From Caballeronia mineralivorans PML1(12) (GTDB taxonomy: Bacteria > Pseudomonadota > Gammaproteobacteria > Burkholderiales > Burkholderiaceae), in NCBI RefSeq assembly GCF_001028175.1, contig NZ_AEJF01000173.1, positions 115,326 to 179,325 of the forward strand: DNA of 64,000 bases, written 5' to 3'. Below are positions 16,994 through 25,787 of this stretch, piece by piece. The translations under genes were made by a program, and so were the position numbers. The notes below the pieces were generated by a model. The model was not told the origin of the DNA, did not search any database, and saw only the letters and a list, made by a program, of their open reading frames with translations. Every line of letters starts with the position of its first letter. The first letter of the stretch is position 1.

Positions 16994-19900
16994 ATGAATT
17001 CATTCTTTTCCCGCCGCCTGCTGGTCAATCTCGCCGTCGTCCTGGTGGCCATGGGCGCGAACGCGTTCATCGCCTATGAGCAAATCGACCTCCAAAGCGA
17101 TGCCGACGCCCGCACGCGCCGCTCACTCAGCCTGATGCGCGACCTCGATGCGTACCGCAGCGCTCTCGGCGAAATTCTCCCCGAAATCAGTTGGTACGAG
17201 GCAAGCGGCGTACTCAAGCCGGCCGACGTTCGCGAGGCGCGTGCAGCGCATATCAACGCGCTGGAAAGCGGCCTGCGCGCCCAGTTCGCTTACGAACCAG
17301 GCATGGAAGGCGCGTTCTACCTGCTCGGCGAAAGCGCGCGTATCGCGAAACGCGACGCTCAAGCGGCGTTCGAACGCGCGGCCGTGGACACGCCCGGCGC
17401 CGCCCGCGATTGGACCCGGCAAGCGGTGCGCCGGCTCGCCGAGGACCTGCTATCGCTCGATGTCGAACTGGCGGTGTTGCGCGCGCGAGAAGCCGATTCG
17501 CTCGCGGCGACGCTCAACGAATCCGCGCGGGCGTCCAGCCGCGCCGTGTTCCTGCTGATCCTCACCATGCTCGCCGGTGGCGGTGCGCTGATCTACACCT
17601 TCGCGAGCCACGAGAAGTCGGCGCGCGACAAGTTGCGCATTGCCCGGGCCATGCAGCGCAGCAACGAGCGTTTCCGCGATCTGTTCGACGCGCATCCCGT
17701 GCCCATGTGGATCGTCGATGCCGCGACGTATCGCTTTGTCGCAGTGAATCCGGCGGCGCTCGCGCATTACGGCTACAACGAGCTCGAATTCCTGTCGATG
17801 ACCGTGCGCGACCTGCACGCCGACGACGATTTCGATCGCCTCGCCGCGCTGCTCGCGCGCTACACCAGCGATCAGCCGCGCCAGACGGGCCAGACAAGCG
17901 CGCAGCGGCGCGCGGGCGTATGGCGGCACAAGCGCCGCGACGGCGAGCAGGTCAGCGCCGACATCTCGTCTCACGCGCTGACCTATTCGGGATACCCGGG
18001 TATTTTCATGCTGGCGAACGACGTCACTGACCGCATCAATGCCGAGATCGAAGCACGGCGTTCGAAGCAGATGCTGGAATTGCTTATCGACAATATTCCG
18101 CAGCGGATCTTCTGGAAGGATCGCGAGTCGCGTTATCTGGGCTGCAATTCCGCCTTTGCCCGCGACGCCGGTCTCGCCAGCAAGGAACAAGTGGTCGGCA
18201 TGACCGACGACGCGCTGCCCTGGGCGCATTCGGCCGCGGAGCTTCGTGACGGCGATTGCCAGGTCATCGCGACCGGCCAGCCGTTGATGAACCAGGAGCG
18301 CGACATCCACCGCAACGGCGAAGTGCGCACCTCCATCACCAGCAAGCTGCCGCTGCTGGATGGGGCGGGGCGCATTATCGGCGTGCTGGGTTCGTACGAC
18401 GACACGACCGAGCGCAAGCGCGCGGAACTCGCGCTGCGCCTGCAAAGCCGGGCGCTGGATGCCTGCGTGAACGCCGTGCTGATCACTGGCACGACCGCCA
18501 CGGGCAACGTGATCGAGTATGCGAATCCTGCGTTCAAGCGCATCACGGGCTACGATCCGGCCGATATCGTGGGCCGCGATTGCCGTTTCCTGCAACGCGA
18601 CGACCTCGATCAGGAAGGCCTCAAGGCAATCCGCGAGGGCTTGGCCGCGAACCGCGAAGTCAGCGCGGTGCTGCGCAATTATCGTAAGGATGGCGTGCTG
18701 TTCTGGAACCAGCTATTCATCGCGCCTGTGCCGGACGCGCACGGGCATACGACACATCACATTGGCGTGATCAACGATGTCACCGAGGTGATCCGCTATC
18801 AGGAGCAGCTCGAATATCAGGCGAACTACGACACGCTCACGCGCCTGCCGAACCGCAATCTGCTGCGCAACCGGCTGCAGCACGCTATCGATAGAGCACG
18901 CCAGCAGGACACCACGGTGGCCGTGGTTTTCGTCGATCTCGATGGCTTCAAGAACGTCAACGACAGCCTTGGCCATAGCGTTGGCGACCGTTTGCTCGCG
19001 GTGGTCGCCGAGCGGCTGGCGCGTTGCGGGCGCTCCGGCGATACGATCGGGCGCCACGGTGGCGACGAGTTCGTGGTCGTGCTCCCCGACATGACCGGCG
19101 AAAGCGCGCTGATCGCATGGATGGAACGTGTGCGGACCGCCATCTCGGACCCGGTGTGGCTCGACGGCACGGAGATGTACGTGGGCTGCAGCATGGGCGC
19201 GAGCCTGTTCCCACAAGACGGCGACGATGCCGAAACCGTGCTCAAGAAAGCTGATCTCGCGATGTATCGCGCGAAGGACATGGGCCGCAACACGTACCAG
19301 TTCTACCAGCCGGAGATGAACGCCAGCGTGGGGGCGCGGATGGACGTCGAGCGGCGGTTGCGGCGTGCATTACGCGACGGCGAATTCCTGCTGCACTACC
19401 AGCCGCAAGTGGATCTGACGACGGGCGAGATCGTCGGCATGGAAGCGCTCGTGCGCTGGATGGACCCGGAGTTCGGGCTGGTCTTGCCGACTGCGTTTAT
19501 TCCGGTGGCCGAAGAATGCGGGCTGATCGGGCCGCTGTCCGAATGGGTGCTGCGCGAAGCGTGCCGGCAAAACAAGGCGTGGCAGGATCAAGGGCTGCCG
19601 GCAGCGCGGATGTCGGTGAATTTGTCGGCGCGGCAGTTCCAGCAACGCGATATCCGCGTACTTGTTACGTCCGTGCTCGAAGAAACTGGCCTCGCGCCGC
19701 AGTACCTGGAAATCGAACTCACCGAAAGCGCGATCATGCGCAACGGCGAAGAGGCCGTTACCACCTTGTCGGAACTGGCGGCGCTGGGGATCAGTATTGC
19801 CATCGACGACTTCGGGACCGGGTATTCGAGCCTCAGTTATCTGAAGCGCTTTCCGGTTCACCGCTTGAAGATCGATCGCTCGTTTGTCGCGGATATCGGT

Positions 19901-20194
19901 TCGTCGGGAGGCAATGAAACGATTACTTCAGCGATCATCGCGCTCGCTCATTCGCTCGAGTTGCGGGTGATTGCGGAGGGCGTGGAGACGGCAGCACAAC
20001 TGGATTTCCTGGTCGCCCGCGCCTGCGACGAGATGCAGGGCTTTTTCTTCTCGCAGCCGCTGCCAGGCGGCGATATTCCCGCGCTGTTGCTGAACAGCGG
20101 GACCAGCCGGTGGCTCGGCCCGCGTGAGAGTCAGTCCGATCAGTCCAGCGCGGGCAGTGCGCGCGGACGGCGGTCGCTGTCGGTCGCGACGTAG
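16994..20194 (+). CDS. Membrane-anchored PAS-GGDEF-EAL cyclic-di-GMP enzyme
   Basis: With the ATG at 16994 the protein has 1066 residues. It starts with a transmembrane segment (about 8-28), a helical periplasmic region of about 155 residues and a second membrane segment (FLLILTMLAGGGALIYTFA, near 185-205). Three PAS-like domains follow (about 220-600; RFRDLFDAHPVPMWIVDA, then IPQRIFWKDRESRYLG, then VIEYANPAFKRITGYDP). The GGDEF domain is intact (GRHGGDEFVVV) with an RxxD inhibitory site (RSGD) before it. The EAL domain is also intact (MEALVRW, ELTES, IDDFGTGYSS, RLKIDRSF, AEGVE). It can in principle make and degrade c-di-GMP. A start at 16937 would add 19 residues but no domain. Its 3' end overlaps the convergent thioesterase gene. 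Confidence 0.93.
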   Translation: MNSFFSRRLLVNLAVVLVAMGANAFIAYEQIDLQSDADARTRRSLSLMRDLDAYRSALGEILPEISWYEASGVLKPADVREARAAHINALESGLRAQFAYEPGMEGAFYLLGESARIAKRDAQAAFERAAVDTPGAARDWTRQAVRRLAEDLLSLDVELAVLRAREADSLAATLNESARASSRAVFLLILTMLAGGGALIYTFASHEKSARDKLRIARAMQRSNERFRDLFDAHPVPMWIVDAATYRFVAVNPAALAHYGYNELEFLSMTVRDLHADDDFDRLAALLARYTSDQPRQTGQTSAQRRAGVWRHKRRDGEQVSADISSHALTYSGYPGIFMLANDVTDRINAEIEARRSKQMLELLIDNIPQRIFWKDRESRYLGCNSAFARDAGLASKEQVVGMTDDALPWAHSAAELRDGDCQVIATGQPLMNQERDIHRNGEVRTSITSKLPLLDGAGRIIGVLGSYDDTTERKRAELALRLQSRALDACVNAVLITGTTATGNVIEYANPAFKRITGYDPADIVGRDCRFLQRDDLDQEGLKAIREGLAANREVSAVLRNYRKDGVLFWNQLFIAPVPDAHGHTTHHIGVINDVTEVIRYQEQLEYQANYDTLTRLPNRNLLRNRLQHAIDRARQQDTTVAVVFVDLDGFKNVNDSLGHSVGDRLLAVVAERLARCGRSGDTIGRHGGDEFVVVLPDMTGESALIAWMERVRTAISDPVWLDGTEMYVGCSMGASLFPQDGDDAETVLKKADLAMYRAKDMGRNTYQFYQPEMNASVGARMDVERRLRRALRDGEFLLHYQPQVDLTTGEIVGMEALVRWMDPEFGLVLPTAFIPVAEECGLIGPLSEWVLREACRQNKAWQDQGLPAARMSVNLSARQFQQRDIRVLVTSVLEETGLAPQYLEIELTESAIMRNGEEAVTTLSELAALGISIAIDDFGTGYSSLSYLKRFPVHRLKIDRSFVADIGSSGGNETITSAIIALAHSLELRVIAEGVETAAQLDFLVARACDEMQGFFFSQPLPGGDIPALLLNSGTSRWLGPRESQSDQSSAGSARGRRSLSVAT

Positions 20195-20562
20195 GTCAGC
20201 GTAGCTTCCGTTACCTTCACCACGTTTTCCGCGAGGCTCATGCGCTGCGCGTAGACCTCGACCGATACCGTCACCGACGTATTGCCCGTCTTCACGATAT
20301 CCGTATAAAAGCTCAGCAGATCGCCGACAAACACCGGCTGCTTGAACACGAACGAATTCACGGAGATGGTCGCCACGCGCCCGTTCGCGCGCCGGCTTGC
20401 CGGAATCGATCCGGCGATATCCACTTGCGCCATGATCCATCCGCCGAAGACATCGCCGTGGACGTTGGCATCGGACGGTTGCGGCACCACGCGCAGCGCG
20501 ACCGGTTTGTTCGGGAGTTGCAGGGATTGGCTCACGAGCGGATTTCCATGAAAGAGTGACAA
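20140..20562 (-). CDS. YciA-type acyl-CoA thioesterase
   Basis: The 140-residue hotdog-fold protein has the YciA/BACH signature DANVHGDVFGGWIMAQVDIAG (Asp, Gly and FGGW near residues 31-48), then RVATISVNSFVFKQPVFVGDLL. Such enzymes hydrolyse acyl-CoA to free acid and CoA in the cytoplasm. Its last 18 codons overlap the last 18 codons of the GGDEF-EAL gene on the opposite strand. The thioesterase tail (ATDSDRRPRALPALD) is therefore partly dictated by that overlap. The start at 20562 gives a family-length N-terminus. Confidence 0.88.
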   Translation of the reverse strand: MSLFHGNPLVSQSLQLPNKPVALRVVPQPSDANVHGDVFGGWIMAQVDIAGSIPASRRANGRVATISVNSFVFKQPVFVGDLLSFYTDIVKTGNTSVTVSVEVYAQRMSLAENVVKVTEATLTYVATDSDRRPRALPALD

Positions 20563-20610
20563 AGACGGGATGCCGGCGGGCCAGCGCGCCGCGGCACCTT
20601 CTGCGACAAT

Positions 20611-20630
20611 GCAACATTAAACGATGTTGC
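20611..20630. repeat. Inverted repeat between the thioesterase and ABC exporter genes
   Basis: GCAACAT (20611-20617) and ATGTTGC (20624-20630) form a perfect 7-base inverted repeat with a 6-base spacer, 48 bases upstream of the thioesterase start (minus strand). It could be an operator in a shared promoter region. The remaining intergenic sequence to 20854 shows no other element. Confidence 0.35.
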
Positions 20631-20854
20631 TTGGCGCTCCGAACGAGCTCGAACGATTTACAGCCACGATTCACAGCCGTCCAGCGTGCTTTTTACCGCG
20701 TTTGGCTGAGGCTCCGGCTGAGTGTCGCCCGCGCCGGGAAACATTGAATTGTACGGGAAAGCCCGCATTTTGAGATGGGTGCCCCGTCCCGCGATACCTC
20801 GCTTGTCCGACGCCGTTTCTCTATGCGGCGAGGACCTCTGCAGACCTTGAATCC

Positions 20855-22765
20855 ATGCGCCGCAATTCTCCTTCCGAACCGGTTCCCGCCGCCAAAGGGC
20901 CGCGTAACGACTGGCAGACCATTCTCTCGCTGCTGCCGTACCTGACCACATACAAATGGCGCGTTGCGTTTGCGCTGACGTGCCTTATCGGTGCAAAAGT
21001 TGCGAATCTGGGTGTGCCGATCGTGATGAAAAAGGTCATCGACAGCCTGAGTTCCATCCAGCATCTGACCGCGCTCGGACGCGCGCAGGACTCCGCTGCG
21101 ATCATCTTAGTGAGTGGCGTGGGCTTGCTCGTGGTGGCGTATGCGGTCGTGCGCTTGTCCACTTCGCTCTTTACCGAATTGCGCGAAATGCTGTTCGCGA
21201 AGGTCACCGAAAGCGCCGTGCGGCAACTCGCGCTCAAAGTGTTCCGGCATCTGCATTCGCTCTCGTTGCGGTTTCATCTGGAGCGGCAGACCGGCGGCAT
21301 GTCGCGGGATATTGAACGAGGCACACGCGGCATTCAGCAACTCGTTTCGTATTCGCTCTACAGCATCCTGCCGACGCTCGTGGAAGTCGGCCTCGTGCTC
21401 GGGTTTTTCGTCGCGAAATACGAAGCGTATTACGCGATCGTCACGTTGATTGCGCTGGTGACGTACATCGTGTTCACGATCAAGCTCACCGAATGGCGCA
21501 CGCACTTCCGGCGCACGATGAACGAGCTGGATTCGAAGGCCAATTCGCGTGCCATCGATTCTTTGTTGAACTACGAAACCGTCAAGTATTTCGGCAACGA
21601 GGAGTGGGAAGCGCAACGTTACGACGAGAACCTCAAGCGCTACAGGACGGCGGCGATTCGCTCGCAACGGTCGTTGTCGGTGCTTAACTTCGGGCAGCAA
21701 TTCATTATTGGCACGGGATTGGTTTTTATCCTCTGGCGTGCGACGCAAGGCGTTGTTGCGGGGCATCTGACGCTCGGCGATCTCGTGCTGATCAACACGT
21801 TCATGCTGCAGTTGTATATCCCGCTGAATTTCCTGGGCGTGGTGTATCGCGAGCTTAAGCAAAGTCTCACCGATATGGACCGCATGTTCACCTTGCTCGG
21901 CGCCGGGCGTGAAGTGCCCGATGTGCCGAATGCGCCGCCGCTTGTCGTCAAGGGCGCGGAAGTGCGCTTCGAGAACGTGAGCTTTTCCTACGACCGCGCG
22001 CGGGCGATTTTGCATGGCATCGATTTCACGATTCCTGCCGGGACTACGACGGCGGTGGTCGGCCATAGCGGTTCGGGCAAGTCGACGCTCGGGCGTCTGC
22101 TCTTTCGTTTCTACGATCTCGACCGCGAGCAAGGCGGGCGGATTTTGCTGGACGGCCAGGATATCCGCGACGTCGCGCAGGATTCATTGCGCGCGGCGAT
22201 CGGCATCGTGCCGCAGGACACGGTGCTCTTCAACGATTCGATCTACTACAACATCGCGTATGGCCTGCCATCGGCTTCACGCGACGAAGTGATCGCGGCG
22301 GCGCGTGCGGCGCATATCCACGAGTTCATCGAAAGTTTGCCGGCGGGGTACGAGACGCCTGTGGGTGAGCGCGGGTTGAAGTTGTCGGGCGGGGAGAAAC
22401 AGCGCGTGGCGATTGCGCGGACATTGTTGAAGAACCCGCCCCTCCTGATCTTCGATGAAGCCACGTCCGCACTCGATTCGAAATCCGAACGGGCGATTCA
22501 GCATGAGCTGGATCTGATCGCGCGGGAGCGGACGACGCTGATCATTGCGCATCGGCTATCGACGGTGGTTCATGCGCAGCAGATTATCGTGATGGATCAC
22601 GGAAGGATTGTGGAGCGGGGGACGCATGCGGAACTGGTGCGCGCCGGCGGATTGTTCTCGCAGATGTGGGCGCTGCAGCAGCAGAAAGCGCAGGAGCCGG
22701 AAGAGGGTGGGAGTGATGCGGGTGGGAGTGATGCGGTGGAAGTGGGGGAGTCGGCGCGGGCTTGA
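20855..22765 (+). CDS. Atm1/HMT1-like ABC transporter, fused permease and ATPase
   Basis: The 636-residue half-transporter has an N-terminal six-helix membrane domain (about 20-340, beginning PYLTTYKWRVAFALTCLIGAK) and a C-terminal ATPase (about 370-610). The ATPase has Walker A GHSGSGKST, Q-loop VPQDTVLF, signature KLSGGEKQR, Walker B PPLLIFDEATSALD and a switch His in IIAHRLST. The membrane segment NYETVKYFGNEEWE is typical of the Atm1/ABCB7/HMT1 group, which exports glutathione-linked or metal-linked compounds. MsbA-like lipid export is less likely given that motif. The last 20 residues are acidic low-complexity sequence made partly by a 15-base tandem duplication. Confidence 0.9.
   Translation: MRRNSPSEPVPAAKGPRNDWQTILSLLPYLTTYKWRVAFALTCLIGAKVANLGVPIVMKKVIDSLSSIQHLTALGRAQDSAAIILVSGVGLLVVAYAVVRLSTSLFTELREMLFAKVTESAVRQLALKVFRHLHSLSLRFHLERQTGGMSRDIERGTRGIQQLVSYSLYSILPTLVEVGLVLGFFVAKYEAYYAIVTLIALVTYIVFTIKLTEWRTHFRRTMNELDSKANSRAIDSLLNYETVKYFGNEEWEAQRYDENLKRYRTAAIRSQRSLSVLNFGQQFIIGTGLVFILWRATQGVVAGHLTLGDLVLINTFMLQLYIPLNFLGVVYRELKQSLTDMDRMFTLLGAGREVPDVPNAPPLVVKGAEVRFENVSFSYDRARAILHGIDFTIPAGTTTAVVGHSGSGKSTLGRLLFRFYDLDREQGGRILLDGQDIRDVAQDSLRAAIGIVPQDTVLFNDSIYYNIAYGLPSASRDEVIAAARAAHIHEFIESLPAGYETPVGERGLKLSGGEKQRVAIARTLLKNPPLLIFDEATSALDSKSERAIQHELDLIARERTTLIIAHRLSTVVHAQQIIVMDHGRIVERGTHAELVRAGGLFSQMWALQQQKAQEPEEGGSDAGGSDAVEVGESARA
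22704..22733 (+). repeat. Perfect 15-base tandem duplication in the ABC transporter tail
   Basis: GGGTGGGAGTGATGC occurs twice head to tail (22704-22718 and 22719-22733), adding the residues GGSDA twice in frame. It lies after the last conserved ATPase motif. Confidence 0.9.
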
Positions 22766-22827
22766 AACGCTGTGGCAGCCGGAAGGCGACGGCGGAAGCG
22801 TCCCGGATATGACCTGAAACTCGCAAC

Positions 22828-22866
22828 AAAAAAGCGTCGATGCCGGCTGGCATCGACGCTTTTTTT
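22828..22866 (+). terminator. Strong rho-independent terminator after the ABC transporter
   Basis: AAAAAAGCGTCGATGCC (22828-22844) pairs with its exact complement at 22849-22865 around a GGCT loop, ending in a run of T. The remaining sequence from 22867 to the LysR start at 23114 holds no recognised element. Confidence 0.93.
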
Positions 22867-23113
22867 ACGGTGTAGCCGATACCCGCAGACCCAACAGCGA
22901 TGCGCCTTGGCGCTGTACGAAGGCGCGCGGGAGCCGACGTTTCGCTCACTTGAACCCGATACCGCGCGCACTGCTATCGCTGCGACGCAGCACCGCGCGT
23001 GTGCGGGTCGCGTGAGAATGGTGCGAGGTAGTTCACGGATCCAGCCATCGCCAACGGAACGGTAAAATGCCGGAGCGTTCAGGGCGCATCCCCAATCAGG
23101 CCGAAGGAGCCGC

Positions 23114-24082
23114 ATGGAACTGAAATGGCTCGAAGATTTCGTCTCGCTCGCAGAGACGCGCAGTTTCAGCCGTTCGGCTGAACTGCGGCACATCACGCAA
23201 CCGGCTTTCTCGCGCCGTATCCAGGCGCTCGAAGCGTGGCTCGGTACGGATCTCATCGATCGCTCCGTCTACCCGACACGCCTCACTCAAGCCGGTCAGG
23301 TGTTCTACGAACAGGCGCTCGCGATGCTCTCCCAGTTTCACGAAGCACGCACGCTATTGCGAGGTCAGACCGGCGTGCCTGATGCAACCATCGACTTTGC
23401 GGTTCCTCACACGCTTTCGCTGACTTATTTTCCGCGATGGCTGCAACACATCGAAGCCCGGCTTGGGCGCATCAACACGCGCTTGCGTGCGCTGAATGTT
23501 CACGACGCCGTGTTGTCGCTGGTGGAAGGAGGCTGCGATCTGGTGATGGGTTATCACCATCCGAGTCATCCGGTCGCGCTCGATCCCGCGCGCTACGACA
23601 TGCTCATGCTCGGGACCGAACCTATCAGCCCGTTCTCGTCGGTGAACAAGGGAGGCCGCGCGCGCTACACCTTGCCCGGCGCCGCCGATGCCCCCGTGCC
23701 CTATCTCTCGTACACGCCGAACGCTTACCTGGGCCGCATGACGGAGGTGATCATCGGGACATCGCCGGCGCGCCTTTATCTCGACAAGGTCTACGAAACC
23801 GACATGGCCGAAGGTCTCAAGGCGATGGCGCTGGCCGGTCATGGCGTGGCGTTCCTGCCGCACAGCGCAGTCGCCAAGGAAGTCGATGAAGGCAGCCTGA
23901 TCCGGCTAGACCGGGGAACCCGCGGAACGCCTGCCGGTCAGTTCACGCTGACGATGGAAATTCGCTTGTACCGCGACAAGATGGCGTCGAAAGGTGACGA
24001 TCCTCGTCAGGCCTTGATGCGTAATCTTTGGGAAGCAGTTGGCGAGGAGCTCTCACGACCCGTGGAAACCCAGTCCACATAA
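23114..24082 (+). CDS. LysR-family regulator resembling HypT/YjiE
   Basis: The 322-residue protein starts with a LysR winged helix-turn-helix: MELKWLEDFVSLAETRSFS then AELRHITQPAFSRRIQALE (about residues 17-40). The effector domain follows. The KWLxDFxxLxxxxxFSxxA opening and QPAFSRRI recognition helix resemble the hypochlorite-responsive HypT group, but ligand and oxidation residues cannot be read from the sequence. It is codirectional with gdhA, which starts 110 bases later, and the glutamate importer lies beyond. Regulation of glutamate metabolism is an inference from position. Confidence 0.88.
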   Translation: MELKWLEDFVSLAETRSFSRSAELRHITQPAFSRRIQALEAWLGTDLIDRSVYPTRLTQAGQVFYEQALAMLSQFHEARTLLRGQTGVPDATIDFAVPHTLSLTYFPRWLQHIEARLGRINTRLRALNVHDAVLSLVEGGCDLVMGYHHPSHPVALDPARYDMLMLGTEPISPFSSVNKGGRARYTLPGAADAPVPYLSYTPNAYLGRMTEVIIGTSPARLYLDKVYETDMAEGLKAMALAGHGVAFLPHSAVAKEVDEGSLIRLDRGTRGTPAGQFTLTMEIRLYRDKMASKGDDPRQALMRNLWEAVGEELSRPVETQST

Positions 24083-24091
24083 GCGTTCCAG

Positions 24092-24116
24092 GCGTTATGC
24101 ATGAAAGACATAACGC
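24092..24116. promoter_or_regulatory. Perfect inverted repeat upstream of gdhA, possible LysR site
   Basis: GCGTTATG (24092-24099) and CATAACGC (24109-24116) are exact inverted copies with a 9-base spacer. The repeat starts 10 bases after the LysR stop and ends 75 bases before the gdhA ATG. The symmetry and spacing are compatible with a T-N11-A LysR box (ATG...CAT). An alternative is a weak terminator for the LysR gene, but no T-run follows. Confidence 0.5.
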
Positions 24117-24191
24117 AATGATGAAACGGCATTGGATTTCAATATCCGAATTTTCGACAATGAAGTCATTCCACACAACGCTGGGGCTTCG

Positions 24192-25505
24192 ATGTCATCG
24201 CCGCAACAAGACCATTCGGTTTCCGCTGTTCAGCACGCCATTCCCTCCTATCTCGATTCCACCCACCTCGGCCCTTGGGGCAACTATCTTCAGCAGGTCG
24301 ATCGCGTAGCGCCCTATCTCGGCTCGCTGTCGCGATGGGTCGAAACCCTCAAGCGCCCGAAGCGCATCCTGATTGTCGATTGCCCTATCGAACTCGATAA
24401 CGGCACGGTCACGCACTTCGAAGGCTATCGGGTCCAGCACAACATGTCTCGTGGTCCGGGCAAGGGCGGCGTGCGGTATCACCAGGATGTGACGTTGTCG
24501 GAAGTGATGGCGCTGTCGGCGTGGATGTCGGTGAAAAACGCGGCCGTGAACGTGCCGTACGGCGGCGCGAAGGGAGGTATTCGCGTTGATCCGCGCACCT
24601 TGTCACGTGGCGAACTTGAGCGCCTGACGCGTCGATACACCAGCGAAATCGGCATCATCATCGGACCGAACCAGGACATCCCCGCGCCCGACGTCAACAC
24701 GAATGAGCAGATCATGGCGTGGATGATGGACACGTACTCCATGAACCAGGGCCAGACGGCAACCGGCGTGGTCACCGGCAAGCCGATCTCGCTTGGGGGT
24801 TCGCTCGGCCGCAAGGAAGCGACCGGTCGCGGCGTGTTTGTGGTGGGTTCGGAAGCGGCGCGCCGGATTGGCTTCAATATTGAAGGCGCGCGCATCGCCG
24901 TGCAGGGTTTTGGTAACGTTGGCGGAATCGCGGCGCGGCTGTTCCAGGAAGCCGGCGCAAAAGTGGTGGCGGTGCAGGATCACACTGGCTCGCTGTACAA
25001 ATCATCGGGTATTGATGCCGTCGCATTGCTCGAGCACGTCGCCAAACATGGTGGCGTAGGCGGCTTCGAAGGCGCGGACCCGGTCAGCAAGGACGAGTTC
25101 TGGACCATCGAAAGCGACATCCTGATTCCCGCTGCACTGGAAGGCCAGATCACGGAAGAAAACGCACCGAAGATCAAGACGAAGATCGTTGTGGAAGGCG
25201 CGAACGGCCCGACCACCACGGCGGCCGACGACATTCTCCACGACAAGGGTATTCTCGTGATCCCCGACGTGGTCGCGAATGCGGGCGGTGTCACGGTTTC
25301 ATACTTCGAATGGGTGCAAGATTTCTCCAGCTTCTTCTGGACCGAAGACGAGATCAACCAGCGACTCGAGCGCGTCATGCGCGAAGCGTTCGCGGCCGTG
25401 TGGCAAGTAGCGAGCGAGCATGCGGTGTCCGTGCGCACGGCGGCGTTCATCGTCGCGTGTACGCGGATTCTGCAAGCGCGCGAAATGCGCGGCTTGTACC
25501 CGTGA
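24192..25505 (+). CDS. gdhA: Glutamate dehydrogenase (Glu/Leu/Phe/Val family)
   Basis: From the ATG at 24192 the enzyme has 437 residues, the size of hexameric NAD(P)-dependent glutamate dehydrogenases. It interconverts glutamate with 2-oxoglutarate and ammonia. The substrate site includes GPGKGGVRYHQDV and VPYGGAKGGIRVDP with the two conserved Lys, and PAPDVNTNEQIMAWMMD. The Rossmann motif is VQGFGNVGGIAARLF. An in-frame TTG at 24132 would add 20 unconserved residues and is rejected. Whether it prefers NAD or NADP is not settled by the visible motif. Neighbouring glutamate transport genes fit use of glutamate as carbon and nitrogen source. Confidence 0.93.
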   Translation: MSSPQQDHSVSAVQHAIPSYLDSTHLGPWGNYLQQVDRVAPYLGSLSRWVETLKRPKRILIVDCPIELDNGTVTHFEGYRVQHNMSRGPGKGGVRYHQDVTLSEVMALSAWMSVKNAAVNVPYGGAKGGIRVDPRTLSRGELERLTRRYTSEIGIIIGPNQDIPAPDVNTNEQIMAWMMDTYSMNQGQTATGVVTGKPISLGGSLGRKEATGRGVFVVGSEAARRIGFNIEGARIAVQGFGNVGGIAARLFQEAGAKVVAVQDHTGSLYKSSGIDAVALLEHVAKHGGVGGFEGADPVSKDEFWTIESDILIPAALEGQITEENAPKIKTKIVVEGANGPTTTAADDILHDKGILVIPDVVANAGGVTVSYFEWVQDFSSFFWTEDEINQRLERVMREAFAAVWQVASEHAVSVRTAAFIVACTRILQAREMRGLYP

Positions 25506-25572
25506 TTTCAGGAACAAGCAACGTTTGCGAGCGTAGGCCAGAATGAGGCGGCGCTAAAGCAAAAAGCATCAA

Positions 25573-25613
25573 GACGCCCGGCGGCGTCCTTCGGGACGAC
25601 GACGGGCGTTTCG
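25573..25613 (+). terminator. Hairpin terminator after gdhA
   Basis: GACGCCCG opens an imperfect long stem closed by GACGGGCGTTT; the tip is CGTCC-TTCG-GGACG, a stable UUCG tetraloop (about 25573-25611). The T-run is short, so efficiency is uncertain. 25614-25787 holds an AT-rich segment with a TAAAAT at 25753-25758 that may be the gltI -10. Confidence 0.6.
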
Positions 25614-25787
25614 CGTGACAAGTACAAGAAAATTAGGGCGGAACCACGGCAGTTGAAGGCGCTCGAAAGCCCGCTCAGTCAGACATTGCAGCGGGTGTCT
25701 CAAAAATAAGCAACTGTGGACAACATTCATTCTTTCAGTTTTATTACCCTGCTAAAATTGCGCCGTTTTCGCCAAGGAGATCAAACT

